NCBI GenBank assembly: GCA_022573285.1
Contig: JACZUF010000005.1
Span: forward strand, 1-64,000
Reading direction: 5' to 3'
DNA: 64,000 nucleotides
Source of the DNA: Chloroflexota bacterium
GTDB lineage: Bacteria; Chloroflexota; Dehalococcoidia; Lucifugimonadales; UBA3495
The notes under the pieces: model-generated
Databases searched by the model: none
The model's input: only the letters and a program-made list of their open reading frames with translations
Told to the model about the DNA's origin: nothing
Part shown: in pieces, positions 36,010 through 44,334 of the stretch
How the letters are laid out: each line of letters opens with the position of its first letter
How positions within the stretch are numbered: position 1 is the first letter of the stretch
Program-made: the position numbers and the translations under genes

Positions 36010-37827
36010 ATGAATACACATGCCTTTAAAACCCACCAGAAACTAAGTGCTGCCGCTGCCCATCAAACATCGGCAAAAGTTGGTGACGGCCCCCCTGTGT
36101 CTGTGCTTTCCGACAACAGTCCCGAGTCACTACAGCTTCGAAAGCTGCAATCAATGGCGGACAACAGTCCCCAGTCTGCAGATGCGGCTCAGTTGCAGGC
36201 CATGGCCGACAGCAGCCCTCATTTAGTGGCGCAGAGGATGGTGCTGGAAGGCTTGGCCGACAGACCAGTGCAGAGGCTAGAGGCACCGAAAGAGGAACTT
36301 CAGATGAAGGCGGGCCCTGGCCTCCTACAGCGGCAGGGCATGGAGGAAGAGGCACTGCAGATGAAGGCTGGTCCCGGCCTCCTCCAACTGCAGGGTATGG
36401 AGGAAGAGGAATTGCAGATGAAGGCTGGCCTTGGCTCTCTCCAACTGCAGGGTATGGAGGAAGAGGACCTGCAGATGAAGGCCGCTCCCGGTCTCATCCA
36501 GCGGCAAGGCGAGGAAGAAGAGGACCTGCAGATGAAGGCGGCACCCGGTCTCCTCCAGCGGCAGGGTGAGGAAGAAGAGCTGCAGATGAAAGCCGGTTCC
36601 GGCCTCATCCAGCGCCAGGGCGAGGAAGAGGAGCTTCAGATGAAGGCGGGCCCTGGCCTCCTACAGCGGCAGGGCATGGAGGAAGAGGCACTGCAGATGA
36701 AGGCGGGCCGTGGCTCCCTCCAACTGCAGGGCATGGAGGAAGAGGAACTGCAGATGAAGGCGAGCCCCGGGGTCCTCCAGCGGCAGGGCATGGAGGAGGA
36801 GATTCAGGGCAAGTTTGAGCCGGTCCAAAAGAAGGAAAACAAGACGGGAATGCCAGACGACTTGAAATCAGGGGTTGAAAACCTGTCTGGCATGTCGATG
36901 GACGATGTGAAGGTCCACTATAACTCCGCCAAACCTGCCGCGTTACAGGCGCTGGCCTACACCCAGGGCACCGACATCCACGTGGGGCCGGGGCAAGAGA
37001 AACACCTGCCGCATGAAGCCTGGCACGTCGCGCAGCAGAAGCAAGGACGGGTCAAGCCGACGATGCAGATAGGGGGTACTAGGGTCAATGATGATGCGAA
37101 ATTGGAGAAAGAAGCTGATGTGCTGGGTAGCCTTGCATCGGCCAACAGAGAGTGGATTGATCCACATGGAATCAGCTCGTCGGTACATACAATCACCGTT
37201 CAGCGATCGACTGCAGGTAACCTGAGGCAGGCAGAAAATAATTGGTCATCTGTCAGAGAGATTCATGATCGAGCTACTTATGAAACATTGCCAAAATATG
37301 ATGATAGTGTCAGAGAAAGGGATGGTGAAATTGCCTCCGCGGGATTATCCAGTTGGACTAAAACACACTTGACAACAACCTCGGCATCTTTTGCGGAACT
37401 CAATCAGGCTGCAGATTACGAAAGCGTACATGGAGTTAGAGGGACTCTTGCACGCACTGTTCGTTCCATGCCTGACGTAACCGTTGAATCGGCAAAAGTG
37501 AAAATGGCTGAGGAGGAAAAAACTAGTCAATCTGAAAGACAGACCGATATTGATGCGTTGATTAAAGATGGTCATAGGCAACTTGGTCTATCTCGTTCTT
37601 CAGCAGTTACCGGCGTGAATACCTGGAGAATTGTAATGAAGATCCAAAATCGTGAAAACCCGTGGCCTTTCACACCTACTTCAATTCCAATAGAAGATCC
37701 ATTTCCGTATGAACTCGGCGAGGCTGCAAAAAAACGATCGTTGAGACACGACAAAGGACTCGGAATAATGCGCACGCAGGTAGAGGTATATTCTGCTAGG
37801 TTTGGACACTTCCAATTTGCAATATGA
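36010..37827 (+). CDS. Candidate eCIS cargo protein 4: DUF4157 protein with LQMKA repeats and unknown C-terminal domain
   Basis: 605 residues. Leader (1-80) with LSDNSPESLQLRKLQSMADN and AAQLQAMADSSPH. Then nine tandem units of 17-20 residues like EELQMKAGPGLLQRQGM (about residues 97-258). A DUF4157 (eCIS core) domain follows: TGMPDDLKSGVENLSGMSMD, DVKVHYNSAKPAALQALAYT and the metal-binding HEAWH (H335, E336, H339), consistent with a metallopeptidase-type module often linked to eCIS effectors. Residues 390-605 form a separate domain, clearly AT-richer and unlike its neighbours, probably the toxin part. GAAGGAAGTC before the start is a fair ribosome binding site. Confidence 0.85.
   Translation: MNTHAFKTHQKLSAAAAHQTSAKVGDGPPVSVLSDNSPESLQLRKLQSMADNSPQSADAAQLQAMADSSPHLVAQRMVLEGLADRPVQRLEAPKEELQMKAGPGLLQRQGMEEEALQMKAGPGLLQLQGMEEEELQMKAGLGSLQLQGMEEEDLQMKAAPGLIQRQGEEEEDLQMKAAPGLLQRQGEEEELQMKAGSGLIQRQGEEEELQMKAGPGLLQRQGMEEEALQMKAGRGSLQLQGMEEEELQMKASPGVLQRQGMEEEIQGKFEPVQKKENKTGMPDDLKSGVENLSGMSMDDVKVHYNSAKPAALQALAYTQGTDIHVGPGQEKHLPHEAWHVAQQKQGRVKPTMQIGGTRVNDDAKLEKEADVLGSLASANREWIDPHGISSSVHTITVQRSTAGNLRQAENNWSSVREIHDRATYETLPKYDDSVRERDGEIASAGLSSWTKTHLTTTSASFAELNQAADYESVHGVRGTLARTVRSMPDVTVESAKVKMAEEEKTSQSERQTDIDALIKDGHRQLGLSRSSAVTGVNTWRIVMKIQNRENPWPFTPTSIPIEDPFPYELGEAAKKRSLRHDKGLGIMRTQVEVYSARFGHFQFAI
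36295..36800 (+). repeat. Tandem repeats of 51-60 bp in the DUF4157 gene
   Basis: Nine copies of a unit with CTGCAGATGAAGGC at its core. The stretches at about 36298 and 36640 are identical over about 70 bp, so the array has expanded by unequal exchange. Confidence 0.85.
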
Positions 37828-37901
37828 CTACTCCGTATAGTGCATTGGCAAATGTCCGATATCGTTCAGCATCGGTGTTACTTCCCGAACATAGTTGACC
37901 C

Positions 37902-39248
37902 ATGAACACAACCACCGAAAACGCCACCAGCCTGGATAGGGAACTGGCCTGGTTCAACGGGGTGCTGGAGGCCAGGTTCAGTCTCTTTTTTGAGCAGGAC
38001 GGCGCCTTCGAGGGCATCTACGACATCCCGGCGCCCTGCCTGGAGGGCGACACATCGGAATACGCCTGTCTGGTGAAAGAGCACGAGATGACCTTTGACG
38101 AGCGAATCGTGCTGATTTTGGCGCTGATCCCTCACGTCCGTCCGCAGGCGCTGGACTCTCTCTTCAGCCGCAATAAAAACCTGGACCGGGTCTACACCGA
38201 GTTCGGGGGCTGGAAGGGCCAGACCCACGGCGGGTTTCTTCCCACCTGCGAAACCGCGGCCTTCATCCTGGCGGGCAGAGACGTTGGGAAACGCTTCGAG
38301 ATAATCAAAATCTTCGAGGACGACCACTTTTTCGCCAGCAAGGGGATTCTCCGGGTCGAGCACCAATCCAGCGGCGAACCGTTCTTCAGCGGGGCCCTGC
38401 GCATCTCGTCGGACCACCTGAACCGGCTCACCTCAGGAGTCCAGCACAAACCCGATTACAGCATCGACTTTCCCGCCAAGCTGATCACCTCCAACCTCGG
38501 CTGGGACGACGTGGTGTTGGCTCCCAACGTGATGGAAGAGATCGAAAACATCAACACCTGGATGCGCCATTCCAAGACGATCTTGAGCGACTGGGGCCTG
38601 AAAAAAACGATCAAGCCGGGCTACCGCAGCCTCTTCTATGGCCCGCCGGGCACCGGCAAGACCCTGAGCGCCACCTTGATCGGGGCCTCCGCCGGCGTCG
38701 ATGTTTACCGCATCGACCTGTCGATGGTGGTGTCCAAATACATCGGCGAGACCGAGAAAAACCTGGCCAATGTATTCGACCAGGCCCAGAACAAAAACTG
38801 GGTGCTGTTCTTCGACGAGGCAGACGCGCTCTTCGGAAAGCGGACTCAGACCTCCAGCTCCAACGACCGGTACGCCAATCAGGAGATCTCGTACCTGCTC
38901 CAGCGGGTCGAGGATTTTCCCGGCGTCGTCATATTGGCGACCAATATGAAAGCCAATATCGACGATGCGTTCGCCCGGCGCTTTCAGTCGTTCATCTACT
39001 TCCCCATGCCGGACGCCGACCAAAGACTGAAACTGTGGGAGGGTGTTTTGGGCAGCGGATGCCGCCTGGCTGACGACGTCGATCTGGAGCAACTCGCCAA
39101 GGAGTCCGAGTTATCAGGCGGCGCGATCACCAATGTAGTAAGGTATGGGGCAATCCGCGCCTTGCAGCGCGAGACGCCGATGATTACCCAAGCGGACCTT
39201 CTAAAGGGGATTACCAAGGAGCGGCTGAAAGAGGGCAAAACTTCTTAA
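37902..39248 (+). CDS. eCIS AAA+ ATPase (Afp15/Pvc15-like)
   Basis: 448 residues. An N-terminal helical region of about 190 residues precedes a single AAA+ module: Walker A GPPGTGKT (247-254), Walker B VLFFDEAD (301-308), sensor 1 N348 and Arg fingers R359-R360 in FARRFQSF. The ATPase is needed for assembly of particles in the Afp/PVC family, perhaps for cargo loading or sheath handling. It starts 74 bp after the DUF4157 gene. No Shine-Dalgarno is apparent before the ATG. Confidence 0.93.
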   Translation: MNTTTENATSLDRELAWFNGVLEARFSLFFEQDGAFEGIYDIPAPCLEGDTSEYACLVKEHEMTFDERIVLILALIPHVRPQALDSLFSRNKNLDRVYTEFGGWKGQTHGGFLPTCETAAFILAGRDVGKRFEIIKIFEDDHFFASKGILRVEHQSSGEPFFSGALRISSDHLNRLTSGVQHKPDYSIDFPAKLITSNLGWDDVVLAPNVMEEIENINTWMRHSKTILSDWGLKKTIKPGYRSLFYGPPGTGKTLSATLIGASAGVDVYRIDLSMVVSKYIGETEKNLANVFDQAQNKNWVLFFDEADALFGKRTQTSSSNDRYANQEISYLLQRVEDFPGVVILATNMKANIDDAFARRFQSFIYFPMPDADQRLKLWEGVLGSGCRLADDVDLEQLAKESELSGGAITNVVRYGAIRALQRETPMITQADLLKGITKERLKEGKTS

Positions 39249-39255
39249 AGGACTT

Positions 39256-40695
39256 ATGAGATTTCTATTTATTTTCGGGGCTTTATTGCTTTCGGTCTTT
39301 ACAACCGCCGGGTTGGTGAGAGCCCAAATGGCGACGCTGGAGCAATCATCGATTAACCGGGTAATTTCCACCGGAAATCCGACTAGCGGCGGTACGCCCA
39401 ACCGGGCCGCTACCATCGGCGCCACCGGAAATTTCGTAAACCGGTTCACTTTTTTGCTCGATGTTAAAGACAAAGAGGTCCAGATCCCGATCTCGTCTGC
39501 GAAGAGAGCTTGTCGCCCCAGCCAAGCGATCGATGCTTATGGGTTCTACACCCAGAAGGAAAAACCACCGGAACCATCGGACAAGGTCGATTTCGGTGTC
39601 TACTCCCGAGTCCTCTATTACTCGCTGGCCCCAGGCCCTTTGGGCAACTTGCCGATTCCAAAAAACTGGCAAAAAGTCAAGGAAAAGGTCAAGGGAAAGG
39701 AAAGTCCTACCAAAGGGGCCCACGCCCACGGCTCGGCAGTGGACTTGGTTATCAGCAAAGAGGCCTTTGAATTCACCAAGGAAAGAGATCAAGATGACAA
39801 AACTTCAAAAAATGGTCTCCGATTGTCCAAGAGCTTTGTTGTACTAAACATGATCGATGAAATCGTCGAAGCGGTTGAAGATTACGGGTTTGACGGCGTG
39901 GTCATCGACTTTCGGCTCCCCGCCAACCAAGCCACACAAGAGACCTTCGTGTTTTTCATCAGCCGCCTTAAGGCCCGGCTAACCCGGCTTGACGGGACGG
40001 GCAGAACCAACGACCTATTGAAGCCTTCCGAGAGATTGCTCAGCGTCGTAATCGACGATACGTTGCTAAAAAAACTAAATGTAGGATATCTGAAAAACAA
40101 TGATCTGAAAAACAATGATCTGAATGACGTAATGTCTCAAACGCTTGATTCGGTCGACTTCTGGTTGGTAGCAGACGTCGACCTTCAGCACACAATCAAG
40201 CAGGGGCTTGTAAAAGGAAATAAGAAAAATTCCATAGTCATTCTTTCCAACAAAGAGCCATTAAACGAAAACGTTTTGGGCAAAGCCCCTGTAGTGGTGT
40301 GGGACGTGGCGGGAACACAAGGCGCAAAATGGAGCGGGTTCCTCCACAAAGCAATCAAAACCGACCGAAAACACACCATATCGACTCAAATCTGCACCAA
40401 GAGGACTACCATATTGGGCGCGCTCTCCGGCATTACGCCGCTCTTGGTGGTGATGCTGGTCCTATCGTGGTTGATATCCGACCTTCCCAAATTCATCAAA
40501 AAGTACAAGCCCACTATGGTGCTTTGGGGTCTGCTGGCGATTGTTTCTGTGGTGTTTGTGGTTCTGATATATAGCCTGCCGTCGCTGGACCTCAAGCACA
40601 ACGGCGTGTACGTGATTCTGGCGTCATTGGCAATACCGTTGGGTTACATCGTTTGGCAAGGACTATCCCGCCTGAGCAAAACCGACTATCCTTAG
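39256..40695 (+). CDS. Membrane-anchored GH18-like protein of the eCIS cluster
   Basis: 479 residues. A signal peptide (1-23) precedes a soluble domain. FDGVVIDFRLP (D213, D218) sits where glycoside hydrolase family 18 has FDGxDxDxE, but the catalytic Glu is replaced by R220, so activity is doubtful; glycan binding is possible. Two short tandem LKNNDL units lie near residue 281. Three membrane helices (385-407, 421-440, 450-468) end the protein. It follows the ATPase by 7 bp with AAAGGACTT before ATG, so it belongs to the cluster. A role in anchoring or releasing the particle at the envelope is an inference from position. Confidence 0.65.
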   Translation: MRFLFIFGALLLSVFTTAGLVRAQMATLEQSSINRVISTGNPTSGGTPNRAATIGATGNFVNRFTFLLDVKDKEVQIPISSAKRACRPSQAIDAYGFYTQKEKPPEPSDKVDFGVYSRVLYYSLAPGPLGNLPIPKNWQKVKEKVKGKESPTKGAHAHGSAVDLVISKEAFEFTKERDQDDKTSKNGLRLSKSFVVLNMIDEIVEAVEDYGFDGVVIDFRLPANQATQETFVFFISRLKARLTRLDGTGRTNDLLKPSERLLSVVIDDTLLKKLNVGYLKNNDLKNNDLNDVMSQTLDSVDFWLVADVDLQHTIKQGLVKGNKKNSIVILSNKEPLNENVLGKAPVVVWDVAGTQGAKWSGFLHKAIKTDRKHTISTQICTKRTTILGALSGITPLLVVMLVLSWLISDLPKFIKKYKPTMVLWGLLAIVSVVFVVLIYSLPSLDLKHNGVYVILASLAIPLGYIVWQGLSRLSKTDYP

Positions 40696-40716
40696 CGGCC
40701 ATAGAATCTCCAACCC

Positions 40717-41376
40717 ATGCAGGCCGGCCAATCACCGGCCTTAAAACTCAGCGGGGACTACCGGCCCATGGACCTGATCGAAAAAGCAACCATCATCCAC
40801 TACCACCGAAACCGGATCGATACCTTTGCCGACGGCTCGGTCGAGGCGTTGGGTTGGCGCGGCCCGGCAAGCCAAACGACAAGGTTTGAAGTGCTCGCCC
40901 AGGTCGGAGACCTTAGCGGCCGCTCTGTGTTGGATGTCGGTTGCGGCTATGGAGACCTGAAAGGCTTTCTGGATCAGCGGTTTTCGGGAATTACGTATAT
41001 CGGCATCGACCAGATGCCTGAGTTCATCGCCGAAGCCAAAGAGCGGTACAAAGACTGCGCCGACACCCATTTTTACCAGACCGATTTCACGACCCTAGAG
41101 TTCCCCAGCGTGGACTATGTTCTCGCATCGGGGGCTTTGGGCTACCGGTGCGAGGACCCGGGGTTCTACAGCGGAATGGTGCGGAAGATGTACGATGCAG
41201 CCAAGCGGGCCTTGGCCTTCAACATGCTGGACGCAGACCGCTTCCCGGACCACCCGCTGCTAATCGGCCACAACCTCGACGAAGTCGTGCAGCAATGCCA
41301 AGACCTGTGTCCCAACGTGCAGGTCATCCAAGGTTACTTGGACGACGACTTCACGGTATTCCTGCGGCGGGACTGA
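40717..41376 (+). CDS. Class I SAM-dependent methyltransferase
   Basis: 219 residues with motif I VLDVGCGYGD (71-80), the acidic end of strand 2 in YIGIDQMPEF and a motif IV-like region near VDYVLASGALGYR. The closing part (VQVIQGYLDDDFTVFLRRD) is typical of Rossmann-fold methyltransferases. The substrate is unknown. It follows the GH18-like gene by 21 bp on the same strand and may be the last gene of the eCIS operon. ATG at 40717 or 40768 could be the start; no clear ribosome binding site distinguishes them. Confidence 0.8.
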   Translation: MQAGQSPALKLSGDYRPMDLIEKATIIHYHRNRIDTFADGSVEALGWRGPASQTTRFEVLAQVGDLSGRSVLDVGCGYGDLKGFLDQRFSGITYIGIDQMPEFIAEAKERYKDCADTHFYQTDFTTLEFPSVDYVLASGALGYRCEDPGFYSGMVRKMYDAAKRALAFNMLDADRFPDHPLLIGHNLDEVVQQCQDLCPNVQVIQGYLDDDFTVFLRRD

Positions 41377-41737
41377 GACCTCGGACGACTTCCGGCCCGC
41401 TGCTTAGAAGATATTACGGTCGTTGGCGCTGTGCTTTTCGCTTATATTCGATTAGCAAACTGCGCAGTCATCGTCTGGTCAGAAACCCCCTAACTGCCTT
41501 GCCACCGCCATCATGTTCTAGCCGCCGCCATGGCTGGACGGCGGCGGCTGCGACCAATATCCCCAGCCCGGGTTGTGTGGACCGGAGCACATTGCCAAGG
41601 GGCACCGCTCGTTGATCTGACTCTCCTCCGAAATTATTCGGCCGACCTAAAGTGTGCTTCTCGGAAGATTCTGGCGGTAATATAATTGCCGCTAGGCCGC
41701 ACGGTGTTGCCGACAAAGCTTTGAACCAGGAGCAAGT
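41377..41737. other. Intergenic region containing a tRNA-like remnant
   Basis: No protein gene. A tRNA-Arg-like remnant and its flanking sequence occupy 41387-41490 (separate entry). The rest is GC-rich and featureless until CAGGAGCAAGT before the next start. A short palindrome CCGCCGCCATGGCTGGACGG lies near 41521. Confidence 0.45.
41387..41413 (-). pseudogene. Short tRNA-Arg-like remnant with repeated flank
   Basis: CTTCCGGCCCGCTGCTTAGA (plus strand) matches the T-arm to anticodon part of the tRNA-Arg at 45574-45646. The following sequence up to 41490 (GGCGCTGTGCTTTTCGC, then CATCGTCTGG) aligns without gaps to the sequence after the other remnant at 9125. Too short and damaged to be functional. 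Confidence 0.45.
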
Positions 41738-42916
41738 ATGTTTAGAGTCACGGAGGGGATGGTCCTACCTACTACAATGACTGGGTCGTACCCAAAACCA
41801 AATTGGTACACGGAAGGGCTCCGCGGACGGCCTTTCAAGAAGGCGTTGGGAGACAACCTGTTTCGGGAGCAATACCTTGACGCCGTGGCGACCGTGATCA
41901 AAGACCAGGAGATGGCGGGGCTAGACATTTTGACCGATGGCGACTCCCGCTTCGACCTGGAAGTGGGTGGTAAGTCTTGGTTCTTTTATGTCTTGGAGCG
42001 ATTGGGCGGCATGCGGGGCAGCAAGAGCCTCTCTCCAGGATGGTCCGGAGACTTCGGTATTCGACCGGGGCATATTCTCTACGAAGTTCAAGAGGCATAT
42101 CAACCGCCGATTGTTGTCGATAAGCTTAGTGCCGGCCAGTTGGACTACTCAGCGTTATGGAAAGTCGCCCAAAAAATGACCAACAACACCGTCAAGTTCG
42201 GGACCATCAGTTCCCAATCTTTGACTCGGATGATGTGGAATGAGTTCTACCCGACGGAAAAAGAACTAATCCTTGATCTTTGCGACATCATGAACCAAGA
42301 ATTGCGGGAATTGGCGGCATCGGGATGCAATCTGATCCAGATAGAGGAGCCTAGGCATCACTTCATGGCGCAAGACCCAGCTACATCCGATGAGGACTAC
42401 CAGTTTTTCACTGAGGCATTCAACCGGGAGGTGAACGGCGTGGAAGCCGAGATATGGCTTCATACCTGCTGGGGAAACCCAGCCCAGCAACGCCTGGTCT
42501 CAAATCCTTCCTACGAAAAGGCTATCCCACATCTTTTTGAGGTAGATGCCGACGTCATCACCTTCGAAATCGCCGGTTCTGATGGCAAGGACTTAGCTCT
42601 CTTCGGCCGACACGAGACATCCAAAAAGATTGCCATCGGGGTCGTGAACCACACGAATACCGTGGTTGAGACGCCGGAACAGGTGGCTGACCTAATCCGC
42701 CGGGCGTTGGAGTACGTGCCAGCAGAGCGGTTGATTATCTCGACTAACTGCGGTTTCGGGAGGGAGGGGATCTCCCGCAGGATCGCCTTCCATAAATGTG
42801 TGTCCTTGGTGCAAGGAACCAATATCGTCCGAAGGGGATTGGGATTGCCTGAAGCAAGGGTGCGGGCCGCGGATCCTCGCTTCGCTTTCAGTGCGCCGAA
42901 CACGCATTTGGAGTAG
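41738..42916 (+). CDS. Cobalamin-independent methionine synthase-like (MetE C-terminal type) protein
   Basis: 392 residues of the UROD/MetE-like superfamily. The zinc ligands of the MetE C-terminal domain are present: H242 and C244 in WLHTCWGNP, E277 in FEIAGS and C338 in STNCGFGRE. GSYPKP near the N-terminus is also typical. Lacking the N-terminal folate-binding half of classical MetE, such single-domain enzymes transfer methyl groups from other donors; the true substrates are unknown. CAGGAGCAAGT precedes the start. It is monocistronic, between the injection block and the leftward MFS operon. Confidence 0.87.
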   Translation: MFRVTEGMVLPTTMTGSYPKPNWYTEGLRGRPFKKALGDNLFREQYLDAVATVIKDQEMAGLDILTDGDSRFDLEVGGKSWFFYVLERLGGMRGSKSLSPGWSGDFGIRPGHILYEVQEAYQPPIVVDKLSAGQLDYSALWKVAQKMTNNTVKFGTISSQSLTRMMWNEFYPTEKELILDLCDIMNQELRELAASGCNLIQIEEPRHHFMAQDPATSDEDYQFFTEAFNREVNGVEAEIWLHTCWGNPAQQRLVSNPSYEKAIPHLFEVDADVITFEIAGSDGKDLALFGRHETSKKIAIGVVNHTNTVVETPEQVADLIRRALEYVPAERLIISTNCGFGREGISRRIAFHKCVSLVQGTNIVRRGLGLPEARVRAADPRFAFSAPNTHLE

Positions 42917-43037
42917 CGACTACCGTCAGATAGCGGCGGCGGGATTGTATCCGTATGTCGTCGCAGGCGCAGATCCAAGCGCGGCGGGTCGTTCCTCTTT
43001 TGTCCTGGACCGAAACAAGAATTGTTTTTTGCTCATG

Positions 43038-44303
43038 CTATGGTCCCGGAATGGTTTTGTGCGTTGGGTACATGACGCCGGCCACAACACCGACACTGGT
43101 GAGCAAACAAAGGACGACAAGTCCGGTCTGCAAAGATCCGGTTAGTTGGGCAACCAGGCCGGTGATCACGGGACCAGTTGCGAAGCCGAGCCCGGAAAAG
43201 GTGATCACCAGCGAAGTGATTACCGCAATTTCCCTGGGCCTGATGGACGGGAATTGGAACGGCAGCACCTGCATGGCCGGAGTGGCGATCCAGACCATGC
43301 CGAGGGCGGTGATAAGGACCATGAGTACCGGTGTCGAGTCGGAAACGGTGATGGCCAGCCCGAGGAGCAAGTTCAAGGATGCCGGCACTCCCAGCAAAAT
43401 CTTGGGATTTCGGACCTTCTCGGCGATGACGCCGCCCAAAAGCGAACCGGGTATGAGACCGTAATAGAGAAAGGCCAGTAAGGGCCCGCCTAGGGTTAGT
43501 GGTATGTCCCGCTCCTCCAGCCATAGGGTGGGCAGGAAAGTTACCAGAGAGGTCCAGGTGGCCGCAAGGGAGAACATGGTCACCGCCATGAACCACACTT
43601 GCGGATACGCAAGTATTGCCCGAAGGGGAGTGCCCGGTTGGTCCGCCAGGTCCCGCTGAAATCCCTGGGCCAGCGCATGCTGTTCCCGGGCCGTGTTCCA
43701 CCAAACGAACGCCTGCAGAGCCAGGAACGCCGCCAGGATGAAGTAGACTGTGCGCCAACTCCCGAAACCGGTGATGAGCAGGGCGCTGGTGCTGATGGCC
43801 AAGGCCAAGACGATGCTGTGTTGAGAGAGTCCCACGGCGTTGATCAGGGCGAACTGGCGGGGCAAGGCCCATTGCTGTAACAGCAGCGTGCGCGCCGGAT
43901 TCGTCAGGACGTGGAACAATACGAAAAGGAACCTGGCGATCAGCAGTGTCACGAAATTCTCGGCCAAACCCTGGAGAATCAGGAACGGGATCTGGAGCAG
44001 CAGTGAAACCATGACCAAAGGCACGGGCCGGAACCGGGAGAACCAGACGCCGAAGGGAACGGAAAGGATCGCCGGCGTGACCCACCAGATGCCCTGCAAG
44101 AGCCCGGCCTGCAGCGGAGAAAGCCGCAGGTCTTCCCGAATGAAGGGCAGGAAAACTCCGAAGGTATAGGAGATTAGGACTGCGGTGCTGAGGTGGCACC
44201 GAAAAAGAAGGAGCACCGCCCACCCGCGGGCCGGTGTCCGGGCTGGACCTGCCGGGGCAGCGTCAGAAGAATCGATTCCGGGCTCCTCCAACTCGGTTAC
44301 CAA
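43038..44303 (-). CDS. Major facilitator superfamily transporter
   Basis: 421 residues with about twelve hydrophobic helices (for example YTFGVFLPFIREDLRLSPLQ, LVMVSLLLQIPFLILQGL, VWFMAVTMFSLAATWTSLV). The first 28 residues are a Pro/Ala/Glu-rich cytoplasmic tail. It probably imports or exports a small organic compound. TTG at 44303 directly follows an in-frame stop and is the only early start. It lies 31 bp downstream of a flavin monooxygenase gene on the same strand, so the two probably form an operon for uptake and oxidation of one substrate. Confidence 0.88.
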   Translation of the reverse strand: MVTELEEPGIDSSDAAPAGPARTPARGWAVLLLFRCHLSTAVLISYTFGVFLPFIREDLRLSPLQAGLLQGIWWVTPAILSVPFGVWFSRFRPVPLVMVSLLLQIPFLILQGLAENFVTLLIARFLFVLFHVLTNPARTLLLQQWALPRQFALINAVGLSQHSIVLALAISTSALLITGFGSWRTVYFILAAFLALQAFVWWNTAREQHALAQGFQRDLADQPGTPLRAILAYPQVWFMAVTMFSLAATWTSLVTFLPTLWLEERDIPLTLGGPLLAFLYYGLIPGSLLGGVIAEKVRNPKILLGVPASLNLLLGLAITVSDSTPVLMVLITALGMVWIATPAMQVLPFQFPSIRPREIAVITSLVITFSGLGFATGPVITGLVAQLTGSLQTGLVVLCLLTSVGVVAGVMYPTHKTIPGP

Positions 44304-44334
44304 TCATGGCCGGTGAGGGTCAATGCGGGAGGCG

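Noticed and set aside
36298-36800. CRISPR-like regular repeats
   Set aside because: The repeats are in-frame coding units without unique spacers and belong to the DUF4157 protein.
12230-40695. Interpretation as an integrated contractile-tailed phage
   Set aside because: Capsid, portal, terminase and lysis genes are missing, whereas Pvc16-, Pvc12- and Pvc15-like proteins, a CIS tape measure and DUF4157 cargo are specific to extracellular injection systems.
12230-40695. Interpretation as a type VI secretion system
   Set aside because: No TssJ/L/M membrane complex and no ClpV were found; sheath, tube and ATPase resemble the Afp/PVC type.
41640-41737. Possible SAM or cobalamin riboswitch before the methionine-synthase-like gene
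   Set aside because: No conserved core motif or multi-stem structure could be recognised in the short leader.
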